From the NCBI GenBank assembly GCA_002697225.1, contig NZUQ01000125.1, forward strand, positions 10,938-16,787: 5,850 bases of DNA, in the 5' to 3' direction. A program made the position numbers and the translations under genes. Positions 1 through 5,486 of this stretch are shown here, one piece after another (within the stretch, counting starts at the first letter, position 1; each line of letters starts with the position of its first letter). Below the pieces are notes generated by a model. It was not told where the DNA came from and searched no databases. It saw only the letters and a program-made list of their open reading frames with translations. This DNA is from Candidatus Poribacteria bacterium (GTDB lineage: Bacteria; Poribacteria; WGA-4E; UBA9662).

Positions 1-509
1 TGATCCGTCTCAATTTGTTTTTGTGCTCGGAGTTTATTGAAAGAAGCCAGGATCTTCGACTCATTTCGGTTGCTTAAATTCTTTGTGCTATTCTTCCAAT
101 CGGCAAACATACCAAGTGCTTCAAGTTCTTGTTTCCTAGCTCCAATTGCTATTTGGAAGTACTGCCTATACTGATTACGAAATGCTAAAACATCGTGAGG
201 TGATTCTTTTGGTTCTGTGTTAAGGATCTGTTGTTGGATACTAGGTGCACAATAGTCCCAATGCGGTGTGTAATCGACATATATGTTTTGTTGTAAATTG
301 TTTTTTAGAAATATATCTTGATGAATCCTAGCGGCCAAGTTATCAAAATCAAGACTGTCAACAGCGATCGGCATTTCACGAAGAGTAAATCGCTCTGCTT
401 CCGTTCTGTCCATAAGCTTCTCATAGATATTTAGCAGTTTCCATTTCTCTGCAACCTGCTCTTCGAGATGTTGATCTAAAATATAATTCGGCATTGCTGT
501 ACCATTCAT
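1..509 (-). CDS. Degenerate isoleucyl-tRNA synthetase-like protein (N-terminal part; runs off the left edge)
   Basis: The minus strand is open from ATG at 509 to the window edge (169 codons, no stop). The protein follows the N-terminal catalytic region of isoleucyl-tRNA synthetase along its length: an LNIYEKL segment (residues 26-32, like the family's DLYEKL), QDIFLK (64-69, like KDIIVR), a TPHWDYC segment (81-87, like VPGWDCH), FRNQYRQYF (110-118, like FRxKCREYA) and LGMFADW (132-138, like LGVLGDW). The residues that make the enzyme work are replaced: the HIGH position reads DFDN (54-57), the DGPPYANG position reads about EMPIAVDS (45-52), HGLPIE reads CAPSIQ (87-92), and the FPMR element near the N-terminus is absent. 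The start lies 3 bases after the yggT stop, so translation is probably coupled; a second ATG at 494 is possible. Homology to IleRS is well supported by sequence and by position after yggT. Loss of aminoacylation is inferred. The role is unknown, and a working ileS should lie elsewhere. The KMSKS, editing and anticodon-binding regions are outside the window. Confidence 0.82.
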   Translation of the reverse strand, partial: MNGTAMPNYILDQHLEEQVAEKWKLLNIYEKLMDRTEAERFTLREMPIAVDSLDFDNLAARIHQDIFLKNNLQQNIYVDYTPHWDYCAPSIQQQILNTEPKESPHDVLAFRNQYRQYFQIAIGARKQELEALGMFADWKNSTKNLSNRNESKILASFNKLRAQKQIETD

Positions 510-512
510 GAA

Positions 513-770
513 TTATCCCAACATGCGTGAGACTTGATCAAGAAGTATTAGAAGAATGAAGGGTGAAAAATCAAGCCTGATGTTTTGTGTGATTGGACTC
601 ATTACACGACGAATTGGATCAAGCACGGGATCAACCAGTTGACTTGTTGCCGAGTAAACTCTGCGAACCATCATATTGTGTGAAGTGTGTACAACCCAAG
701 ATAAGATTACATTCACAAAAACAATGAGAGAATAGAGATGAATCAATTGACCTAAAATAGAAGCAATCAT
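513..770 (-). CDS. yggT: YggT family small integral membrane protein
   Basis: An 85-residue protein with the layout of a single YggT domain: a hydrophobic segment at about residues 4-27, a short polar stretch, the family signature around DPVLDPIRRVMSP (residues 47-59), then LDFSPFILLILL (66-77) as the second membrane segment. The family signature is DPxLxPIRRxxPxxxxxDxSP. YggT proteins sit in the inner membrane and have been linked to osmotic tolerance and, in some lineages, to cell division or envelope assembly, but no biochemical role is settled. Many family members have two copies of the domain; this one has a single copy. The ATG at 770 follows an AAGG Shine-Dalgarno-like motif and lies 21 bases after the proC stop. 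It sits in the usual yggS-proC-yggT order and is followed after 3 bases by the IleRS-like gene. The divIVA-like gene that often lies between yggT and ileS is absent. Confidence 0.92.
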   Translation of the reverse strand: MIASILGQLIHLYSLIVFVNVILSWVVHTSHNMMVRRVYSATSQLVDPVLDPIRRVMSPITQNIRLDFSPFILLILLDQVSRMLG

Positions 771-791
771 AGAAAAAAACCTTGTAATCTT

Positions 792-1628
792 TTACGCATG
801 TGCAAGTTCTTGGGCTCGTTCAGTTGCAGCGATTACTGCCGCATTGATAATTGAGCGAAATTTACCTTGTTCTAGTTCAAATAATCCTGCGGCTGTTGTT
901 CCTGCTGGCGTGGTCACCCGACTTTTCCAAACGGCTGGATGTTCTCTATTCTGATCGATTATCTTAGCTGCCCCTAGAACAGTCTGGACAGCTAATTGAT
1001 GGGCATCTTCACGGGACAATCCGACATGCACGCCTGCGTCTATTAGTGCCTCTATGAACACAAAAACGAATGCCGGGCCACTACCGCTCAAACCAGTTAC
1101 AGCGTCTAATTGCTTCTCTTCAATGATTAAGGAACTGCCAACTGCATTAAAGATTGCCTGTGATTTGGCAAGGTGATTTTCATCAGCGTAACTGCCAGGC
1201 GATATTGCTGCTACTCCCGAGCCTACTGTTACGGCAATGTTTGGCATGACGCGAATGACAGGAATAGATTCAGCAAAATAAGACTCCAGTTGCGCAATTG
1301 GAATACCTGCTGCTATTGAGATTAAAAGTTGACTTGGCTTAACAAGCTCTCTTGCTTGTTTAAAGATCTTTGCTGCGTTGTTTGGTTTAGCTGAGTAAAG
1401 AATAGTATCAACGTTTTCGACCAATTGACCAACGGTATCAAAAGCATTAACGCCAAGCTCTGTACGCAATTCATCAACTTTTTGTGGATCTACATCTGTG
1501 ACGAAGATTTGCTCACTGCTCAGCAATTTTTTCGCCACGCCACGGATTATAGCTGCACCCATGTTACCAACGCCAATAACTCCAAAACGACCGATAGTAG
1601 ATAGGGACATATTAAATTGCTCGGACAT
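792..1628 (-). CDS. proC: Pyrroline-5-carboxylate reductase
   Basis: This enzyme catalyses the last step of proline synthesis, the NAD(P)H-dependent reduction of 1-pyrroline-5-carboxylate to L-proline in the cytoplasm. From the ATG at 1628 it has 278 residues, close to the family's usual 265-280. The N-terminal Rossmann fold carries GVGNMG (residues 19-24), followed by the family's AKP (80-82) and VIRVMPN (124-130). The C-terminal dimerisation and active-site domain shows LSGSGPA (180-186) and VTTPAGTTAAGL (238-249), a mild variant of the usual SPGGTT signature. The start is ambiguous. An upstream GGAG lies 10 bases before ATG 1628, which overlaps the yggS stop by one base (TGATG), and 7 bases before an in-frame TTG at 1631 that would add one residue. 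An ATG at 1610 is also possible, since the first 15 residues precede the conserved fold. It is translationally coupled to yggS. Confidence 0.96.
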   Translation of the reverse strand: MSEQFNMSLSTIGRFGVIGVGNMGAAIIRGVAKKLLSSEQIFVTDVDPQKVDELRTELGVNAFDTVGQLVENVDTILYSAKPNNAAKIFKQARELVKPSQLLISIAAGIPIAQLESYFAESIPVIRVMPNIAVTVGSGVAAISPGSYADENHLAKSQAIFNAVGSSLIIEEKQLDAVTGLSGSGPAFVFVFIEALIDAGVHVGLSREDAHQLAVQTVLGAAKIIDQNREHPAVWKSRVTTPAGTTAAGLFELEQGKFRSIINAAVIAATERAQELAHA

Positions 1629-2317
1629 CAATTGCGTTCTCCAAAAATTGATCTGCCAATCCGAATGCAGTTCGCCCCTTCCTCAATTGCGACTCCAAAA
1701 TCGTTTGTCATACCCATTGACAAGCAATTCATATCAACGTTAATCAAATTCTGTGTAGCAATATCATCCCGTAATTTCCTGAGCATGGAAAAAGATGGAC
1801 GAACAGACTCAGGATCTGGCTCAGGTTTGCCAATTGTCATTAATCCTTTAATTTGAATATTTGAGTAAGTCGAAGCTTGCTTAATGAAATCTTGGACTTG
1901 ATTTGGCATAATACCGAATTTACTTGCTTCTCCAGAGGTGTTAACTTGAATTAAAATAGGCTGTTGTATTCCCATATCAGTAGATCTGCGATCTATAGCT
2001 TTAGCTAGTCTGAGGCTGTCAACAGATTGAATAAGGTCGAAAAACTGGATAGCTTGTTTGATTTTGTTTGTTTGCAAATGACCAATCATGTGCCATGTTG
2101 CTGGGCGATCAATGGCATCATATTTAACTTTGGCTTCCTGTACTCGGTTTTCACCTATGTGGATAACACCTGCATCGAGCACTTTATGTATTGCGCCGAC
2201 CGGCTTTGTTTTCGAGACAGCCACAATTTGAACCGAGTTAGGATCACGACCAATGCGGTTTGCTACCTTAGCAACCTGTTCTTGAAGGCGCGAGATATTA
2301 TCGTAGATCGAAGCCAA
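1628..2317 (-). CDS. yggS: YggS/PROSC family pyridoxal phosphate homeostasis protein
   Basis: A 229-residue member of the YggS/YBL036C/PROSC family (COG0325). These are single-domain TIM-barrel proteins resembling the N-terminus of alanine racemase. They bind PLP but have no known catalytic activity, and they affect vitamin B6 and amino-acid balance. The PLP-binding lysine is K36 in AVSKTKP (residues 33-39). Other family motifs are HIGENRVQEA (53-62), WHMIGHLQTNK (75-85), QVNTSGEASKFG (124-135), GLMTIG (158-163), LSMGMTNDF (199-207) and the phosphate-binding RIGRSIFG (219-226). The start is a TTG at 2317. An AAGGA motif lies 6 bases upstream, and I found no nearby in-frame ATG that keeps the conserved N-terminus. 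It is the first gene of the leftward operon and overlaps the proC start. Tight linkage to proC is common in bacteria. Confidence 0.95.
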   Translation of the reverse strand: MASIYDNISRLQEQVAKVANRIGRDPNSVQIVAVSKTKPVGAIHKVLDAGVIHIGENRVQEAKVKYDAIDRPATWHMIGHLQTNKIKQAIQFFDLIQSVDSLRLAKAIDRRSTDMGIQQPILIQVNTSGEASKFGIMPNQVQDFIKQASTYSNIQIKGLMTIGKPEPDPESVRPSFSMLRKLRDDIATQNLINVDMNCLSMGMTNDFGVAIEEGANCIRIGRSIFGERN

Positions 2318-2323
2318 ATTCCG

Positions 2324-2328
2324 TCCTT
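2324..2328 (-). promoter_or_regulatory. Ribosome binding site supporting the yggS TTG start
   Basis: On the minus strand AAGGA is followed by six bases and then TTG at 2317. The spacing is in the normal range and supports the non-ATG start, which is also the only placement that gives a normal-length N-terminus. Confidence 0.6.
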
Positions 2329-2351
2329 GAAGTATAAACCCGTAAAAGCCA

Positions 2352-2381
2352 ATAATAGCATATTTTTCCTCTTGGTTGCAA
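2352..2381 (-). promoter_or_regulatory. Candidate sigma70-type promoter of the yggS-proC-yggT operon
   Basis: Read on the minus strand, TTGCAA (2381-2376, four of six consensus bases) is separated by 18 bases from TATTAT (2357-2352, five of six). Transcription would begin near 2345, giving a leader of roughly 28 bases before the TTG start of yggS. It is the best pair I found in the divergent gap, but the -35 box is weak. No operator or riboswitch-like structure was recognised. Confidence 0.35.
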
Positions 2382-2437
2382 GCGCGACTTAAGCTTGATG
2401 TAAGTTGATAATTGACTCACAAAAACCAATCATGCCG

Positions 2438-2446
2438 TGTTATACT
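2438..2446 (+). promoter_or_regulatory. Candidate extended -10 promoter for the creatininase-family gene
   Basis: The sequence TGTTATACT is an extended -10 element (TG, one base, then TATACT, five of six consensus bases). A TTGACT box at 2412-2417 resembles a -35 element but lies 23 bases upstream of the hexamer, too far for normal use, so the extended -10 would have to carry recognition. Predicted transcription start is about 2453, with a leader of some 43 bases. Together with the leftward candidate this makes 2318-2495 a divergent promoter region. Confidence 0.45.
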
Positions 2447-2495
2447 CCTGGTTATGTTATTGAAATTGTCTCAATAAAAATAGTTTGGAGAAGAA

Positions 2496-3242
2496 ATGGC
2501 ACATAGGAAATGGGCGGAGTATCATCAACTCCGGCCGGATCAGGTTTCGGAGTTAGTTGCCCAAACTCCGATTGCCTTCTGGCCACTTGGTCTAATCGAA
2601 CATCATGGTTGGCATTTGCCAATTGGGTATGATGGTCTGAAGGCAGAGAGGATTTGTGTCCGTATTGCGCAGGAAACTGGTGGTATCATTTTACCTACGA
2701 TGTGGTGGGGAGCCCTTGGAGGACACAGTGATTTTTTATGGACACACTACCAAACACCTGAGTCCACGGCACAGATTTTATCCTCCACCACCTGCCAACT
2801 AATCCAATTTGGGTTTCAAGTAATTGTGCTATTAGCTGGGCATTATCCGTGGCAACAACTTCTTAGCCAAGAATTGCCAGAGATCCAATCGAATAACCCT
2901 GAAATTCTTATTTTATCTGGAACGGAAGTGTCAATTTGCGGTGAAGATATTAAACTAACAGGAGATCATGCAGGACGAGCTGAAACTTCGTATGGTCTAG
3001 CCTTATTTCCAGAGTTGATCGATCTACAGGAGTTACGCTCCGGTCGCGATTTAGCGGTCTGGCCTAATAGCGAAATGCCGCCTAAAGAGAAGTGGCATCC
3101 AACTGTCTGCTTCGATCAAAATGATCCGCTCTTTGCCCAAATGGGACGGCCAGCTGATGAGGCTAGTGTTGGCGAAGGAGAAAGTGCAATCTCGGCACTT
3201 GTGGACAATCTAGCTGGGAAAATTAATACCTTTCTAGATTAG
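2496..3242 (+). CDS. Creatininase family (Mn/Zn-dependent) amidohydrolase, substrate unknown
   Basis: A 248-residue protein of the creatininase/ArfB/MftE superfamily, whose members hydrolyse cyclic or linear amides such as creatinine, formamidopyrimidines or peptides. The first metal site is clear: in PLGLIEHHGWHLPIGYD (residues 30-46), E35, H37 and D46 match the creatininase ligands E34, H36 and D45. H116 in GHYPWQ (115-120) matches H120. The late motif GDHAGRAETS (156-165) matches the family's DGHAGxxETS, with H158 and E163. The GHYPWQ motif differs from the common GHGGN form and from the GHYEN of true creatininase, so the residue equivalent to E122 is a proline. The ATG at 2496 has a GGAG five bases upstream. 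The gene is followed 21 bases later by a thiamine-binding protein gene, probably in one transcript. The substrate cannot be inferred, and creatinine itself is unlikely to be a safe call. Confidence 0.88.
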   Translation: MAHRKWAEYHQLRPDQVSELVAQTPIAFWPLGLIEHHGWHLPIGYDGLKAERICVRIAQETGGIILPTMWWGALGGHSDFLWTHYQTPESTAQILSSTTCQLIQFGFQVIVLLAGHYPWQQLLSQELPEIQSNNPEILILSGTEVSICGEDIKLTGDHAGRAETSYGLALFPELIDLQELRSGRDLAVWPNSEMPPKEKWHPTVCFDQNDPLFAQMGRPADEASVGEGESAISALVDNLAGKINTFLD

Positions 3243-3263
3243 CTTTCGGTTTGAGGTTGGGAA

Positions 3264-3563
3264 ATGAAAGTGATAGCGGATCTTTGTATTATACCTATGG
3301 GGGTTGGTGTATCGGTATCAAATGAGATTGCTGTGTGCGAAAAGATTCTACGTGATGCTGGTTTGAAGATTAAGTTGCATGCTTATGGGACTAATATTGA
3401 AGGAGAATGGGAAATAGTTTTCGATGCAATAAGGTCATGCCATCAGGTCCTTCATCAGACTGGAGTGTCACGTATTAGTACAACACTCAAGTTCGGAACA
3501 AGAACAGATCGGGATCAGACAATGGAGGATAAGGTCGAAAGTGTTGAAAAGAAACTGGACTAG
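3264..3563 (+). CDS. MTH1187/YkoF-type thiamine-binding family protein
   Basis: A 99-residue protein of the MTH1187 (DUF77, COG0011) family, small ferredoxin-like-fold proteins that form tetramers and are classed with thiamine/HMP-binding YkoF-like proteins. Family features seen are a start of VIADLCIIPMGVG (residues 3-15, like VIAEVSVxPxG), SVSNEIAVCEKIL (17-29), YGTNIEGEWEIVFDAI (41-56, like GTxIEGxxxxVxxAV), GVSRISTTLKFGTRTDRD (68-85, like AxRVxTxIKIDxRxDK) and a terminal MEDKVESV (87-94). The length is normal for the family. A GAGG/GGGA-rich stretch precedes the ATG. It follows the creatininase-family gene closely and is likely co-transcribed. The two may share a cofactor or salvage theme, but nothing in the sequence proves it. 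The cellular role of single-domain family members is not well established. Confidence 0.88.
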   Translation: MKVIADLCIIPMGVGVSVSNEIAVCEKILRDAGLKIKLHAYGTNIEGEWEIVFDAIRSCHQVLHQTGVSRISTTLKFGTRTDRDQTMEDKVESVEKKLD

Positions 3564-3611
3564 GCATTTCTTTATCTTAATTACTTAAATTAATTTTAAA
3601 ACCGAAAATAA

Positions 3612-3641
3612 TTGAAAATCATACGGTTATTAAAGTATAAT
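3612..3641 (+). promoter_or_regulatory. Candidate sigma70-type promoter for the tatA-tatC unit
   Basis: TTGAAA (3612-3617, five of six consensus bases) and a perfect TATAAT (3636-3641) are separated by 18 bases in the AT-rich 108-base gap before tatA. Transcription should start near 3648, giving a short leader of about 27 bases. This is the strongest promoter-like sequence in the window. I saw no clear rho-independent terminator for the preceding gene in 3564-3611. Confidence 0.65.
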
Positions 3642-3660
3642 TCTGACAGCGTTTAATTTC

Positions 3661-3668
3661 TAGGAGGT
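3661..3668 (+). promoter_or_regulatory. Strong Shine-Dalgarno of tatA, deciding the ATG at 3675
   Basis: TAGGAGGT is a near-complete anti-16S match. It ends six bases before ATG 3675 but only three bases before the in-frame GTG at 3672, so the ATG is the better start. It also gives the N-terminus MGALGGWE, which looks like other TatA proteins. Confidence 0.75.
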
Positions 3669-3674
3669 ATAGTG

Positions 3675-3878
3675 ATGGGTGCGTTAGGTGGTTGGGAAAT
3701 TATACTTATCGTCATCGCGGTTCTCGTCATCTTTGGGCCGAAGCGTTTGCCAGAAATGGGAAGTTCGCTTGGGAAAGCAATTCGAGAATTCAAAAATGCT
3801 GGCAAGGAAATCCAAAACGATATAGCTCAAACCATGAATGACAATAGCTCGGATATAAATTCGAAAAAGGATGCCTGA
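3675..3878 (+). CDS. tatA: Twin-arginine translocase pore subunit TatA/TatE
   Basis: A 67-residue TatA-type protein. With TatC it moves folded proteins carrying a twin-arginine signal across the inner membrane. It has a very short periplasmic N-terminus with the polar residue E8, a single membrane helix at about residues 7-20, the FGPKRLPEMG hinge (20-29), an amphipathic helix containing LGKAIREFKNAGKE (32-45), and a hydrophilic tail. The length and hinge favour TatA over TatB. No separate TatB is present here, so this locus encodes a minimal TatAC pair unless tatB lies elsewhere. It is the first gene after a good promoter. Its TGA overlaps the tatC start by eight bases. A GTG three bases upstream of the ATG would add one Met. 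Confidence 0.95.
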   Translation: MGALGGWEIILIVIAVLVIFGPKRLPEMGSSLGKAIREFKNAGKEIQNDIAQTMNDNSSDINSKKDA

Positions 3879-4716
3879 AGCTAATAACCAAGAAAATCCC
3901 GCGAGTGAGATGGCATTTTGGGAGCATCTCGAAGAATTGCGGCGTCGCATTATCGTTTCCCTGATTTCAGTCGGTTTTTTTATGCTCCTAAGTTTATCCT
4001 TTAGCAAACCAATCGAAAGGATCATGAAGCTACCGCTAGATTTATCGACTAACAAACTCCTTGCACTTTTGATCGATCGAATATTTGGTCACGATGCAAC
4101 ATTTATGGGATTTCTGGCGATATCGCTGAGGGCGAGTTCGATGGGTGTTGAAGCAAAGTTGATAAAAGATGGTCCACTGGAAGGCATCATGGCTTATCTT
4201 AAAATCAGTATTACTTTCGGGATCCTATGTGCCTCACCCATTTTAATATACCAAGTTTGGGCTTTCGTTCTTCCCGCATTTACCACTAAGGAAAAACAGT
4301 TTGCTCTTCCTCTTTTCTTAATCATTATACTTTTTTTCATCATTGGTGCTTTGTTTGCGTACTTTATTGTTGCACCAGTTGTGCTTAGTTTTTCTTCTAA
4401 GCTTTTTGAAGGGGCTGAAAACCTGTGGGGGATTGAAAAATACTTCAATTTTCTGGTACAGTTACTTGTGGGATTTGGAATTGCATTTGAACTTCCCATA
4501 GTTATGTCTTTTCTATCTTTTATTAATGTAATCCATGCGAATGGCTTTCGTCAAAAGCGGAGTATTGCCTTGGTTGGAATTATGGTTCTATCAGCATTCT
4601 TAACACCGGCGGATATAATATCAATGCTGTTGATGGCTATCCCTCTAATTTTATTGTATGAATTGGGAATCTTCTTCGCCTTTCTTGTGGAACAGGAGTC
4701 TGAAGTTCATGCCTGA
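3871..4716 (+). CDS. tatC: Sec-independent protein translocase subunit TatC
   Basis: The signal-recognising, six-helix membrane subunit of the Tat translocase. Conserved features are the cytoplasmic HLEELRRRI (residues 19-27; E22 and R24 match E. coli E15 and R17), ASPILIYQVWAFVLPAF (121-137), KEK (140-142), the membrane glutamate E207 in AFELP (205-209; E. coli E170) and LTPAD (244-248). Membrane helices are roughly 27-44, 109-127, 145-172, 193-217, 230-244 and 251-272. At 281 residues it is longer than the usual 240-260. The extra length lies in the first periplasmic loop (about 45-108), which is some 30 residues longer than in E. coli. The start overlaps tatA by ATGCCTGA. Because AAGG directly abuts this ATG, initiation probably depends on coupling; a later in-frame ATG at 3910 would give the common MAFWEHLEEL start. 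It overlaps the next gene by the same octamer. Confidence 0.95.
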   Translation: MPEANNQENPASEMAFWEHLEELRRRIIVSLISVGFFMLLSLSFSKPIERIMKLPLDLSTNKLLALLIDRIFGHDATFMGFLAISLRASSMGVEAKLIKDGPLEGIMAYLKISITFGILCASPILIYQVWAFVLPAFTTKEKQFALPLFLIIILFFIIGALFAYFIVAPVVLSFSSKLFEGAENLWGIEKYFNFLVQLLVGFGIAFELPIVMSFLSFINVIHANGFRQKRSIALVGIMVLSAFLTPADIISMLLMAIPLILLYELGIFFAFLVEQESEVHA

Positions 4717-5461
4717 TCTGAATCTTACCTTGGAACTCGCGTTTTTGTATGATTTACAACAGATTGATGCTGAGATTTTAACTCGACACAAAAAACTTAA
4801 GTTGATCCCGGACGATATCAGGAAATTGAAAGAGGATTTTCGGGTACACGAGCAAAAATTGAATGCTTTAAAAGATCAACTTTCTCAAGCTGAAAAGGAA
4901 CAAAGATCTCAGTCAGCAGAAATAGAAGCATTAGGTGAACAGAGGAAGAAATACCAAACTCAGTTAACCGCTGTCAAAACCAACGATGAAATGAAGGCGC
5001 TCTATAAACAGTTGGAGTTCATTGACCAGCAAGAAGAGGAAATTGAGGACAAGGTCTTAGAATTAATGTTAATTATTGATGACCTTGGGGGTGAAACCAA
5101 AAAAGAGCATGAAATTCTAGCCGCTAAAAATGTAGATCACAAGGCTGAAGAAGCTGAACTGCAGAAAATCGCTCAGGGTATTAAGGCGGATATTTCCGAA
5201 ATTCAGGAGAAACGTCAAAACTTGATCCAGAAAGTTAATCCTGATTTACTCAAGCAATACCAAGGCAGAACGACAACCCAACATACTAACTTGGTTACTC
5301 CAGTGGTGGATAACAACTGTGGTAATTGCAAATTGACAATTCCCCCACAAATGCTGAATGAAATTAAACAGGCAAGGAAAAAAATTGCTTGTCCATCTTG
5401 TAAGCTGATTTTGTTTGAGCTGCCGACTTTCGAGCAAACCAATGATACTACTAGCGAATGA
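4709..5461 (+). CDS. Coiled-coil and C4 zinc-ribbon protein, COG1579/CT398 family
   Basis: A 250-residue protein with a long heptad-rich, charged helical hairpin (about residues 10-175) followed by a C-terminal zinc ribbon: CGNC at 204-207 and CPSC at 228-231, with IPPQMLNEI between them (211-219), as in the zf-RING_7 family. Residues 89-107 (VKTNDEMKALYKQLEFIDQ) form the conserved turn of this family. Related proteins are Chlamydia CT398 (CdsZ) and Helicobacter HP0958 (FlgZ), which bind RpoN and secretion or flagellar components. Whether this protein does so is unknown. The ATG at 4709 is preferred because it overlaps the tatC stop (ATGCCTGA), has AGGAG ten bases upstream, and begins at the conserved N-terminus. 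A longer in-frame start at 4658 would lie inside tatC and add residues unlike the family. It is probably co-transcribed with tatAC. Confidence 0.9.
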   Translation: MPDLNLTLELAFLYDLQQIDAEILTRHKKLKLIPDDIRKLKEDFRVHEQKLNALKDQLSQAEKEQRSQSAEIEALGEQRKKYQTQLTAVKTNDEMKALYKQLEFIDQQEEEIEDKVLELMLIIDDLGGETKKEHEILAAKNVDHKAEEAELQKIAQGIKADISEIQEKRQNLIQKVNPDLLKQYQGRTTTQHTNLVTPVVDNNCGNCKLTIPPQMLNEIKQARKKIACPSCKLILFELPTFEQTNDTTSE

Positions 5462-5486
5462 AGATACAATCTCTCTAGTAGTCATT
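5441..5486. repeat. Inverted repeat spanning the end of the zinc-ribbon gene
   Basis: ACTACTAG (5447-5454) pairs perfectly with CTAGTAGT (5475-5482). AATG (5441-5444) pairs with CATT (5483-5486) if the two bases at 5445-5446 bulge out. This gives a 12-base-pair stem with a 20-base loop that contains the TGA stop at 5459-5461. No T-run follows, so it is not a standard rho-independent terminator. It may help end or stabilise the tat transcript, or may be chance. Confidence 0.4.

Noticed and set aside
1..509. Calling the IleRS-like gene a pseudogene
   Set aside because: There are no stops or frameshifts in 169 codons and the spacing of aligned blocks is maintained. Loss of catalytic residues alone does not show a dead gene.
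2412..2446. Standard -35/-10 pair TTGACT and TATACT before the creatininase-family gene
   Set aside because: The spacer is 23 bases, well outside the usual 16-18, so only the extended -10 element was kept.
2318..2495. Riboswitch (for example TPP) in the divergent leader, considered because a thiamine-binding protein lies downstream
   Set aside because: The predicted leader is only about 43 bases and I could not find the conserved TPP core motifs.
3684..4055. Open frame of 123 codons on the minus strand across tatA-tatC
   Set aside because: It is antisense to two clearly conserved genes, has no recognisable protein features and is explained as a shadow frame. The same applies to minus-strand frames at 4194-4499, 5215-5469 and 5246-5491, and to plus-strand frames at 1498-1743, 1617-1856 and 2027-2392.
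4658..4708. Longer N-terminus for the zinc-ribbon protein starting at 4658
   Set aside because: It would lie wholly inside tatC, adds 17 residues unlike the family, and ignores the AGGAG-supported ATG at 4709 that overlaps the tatC stop.
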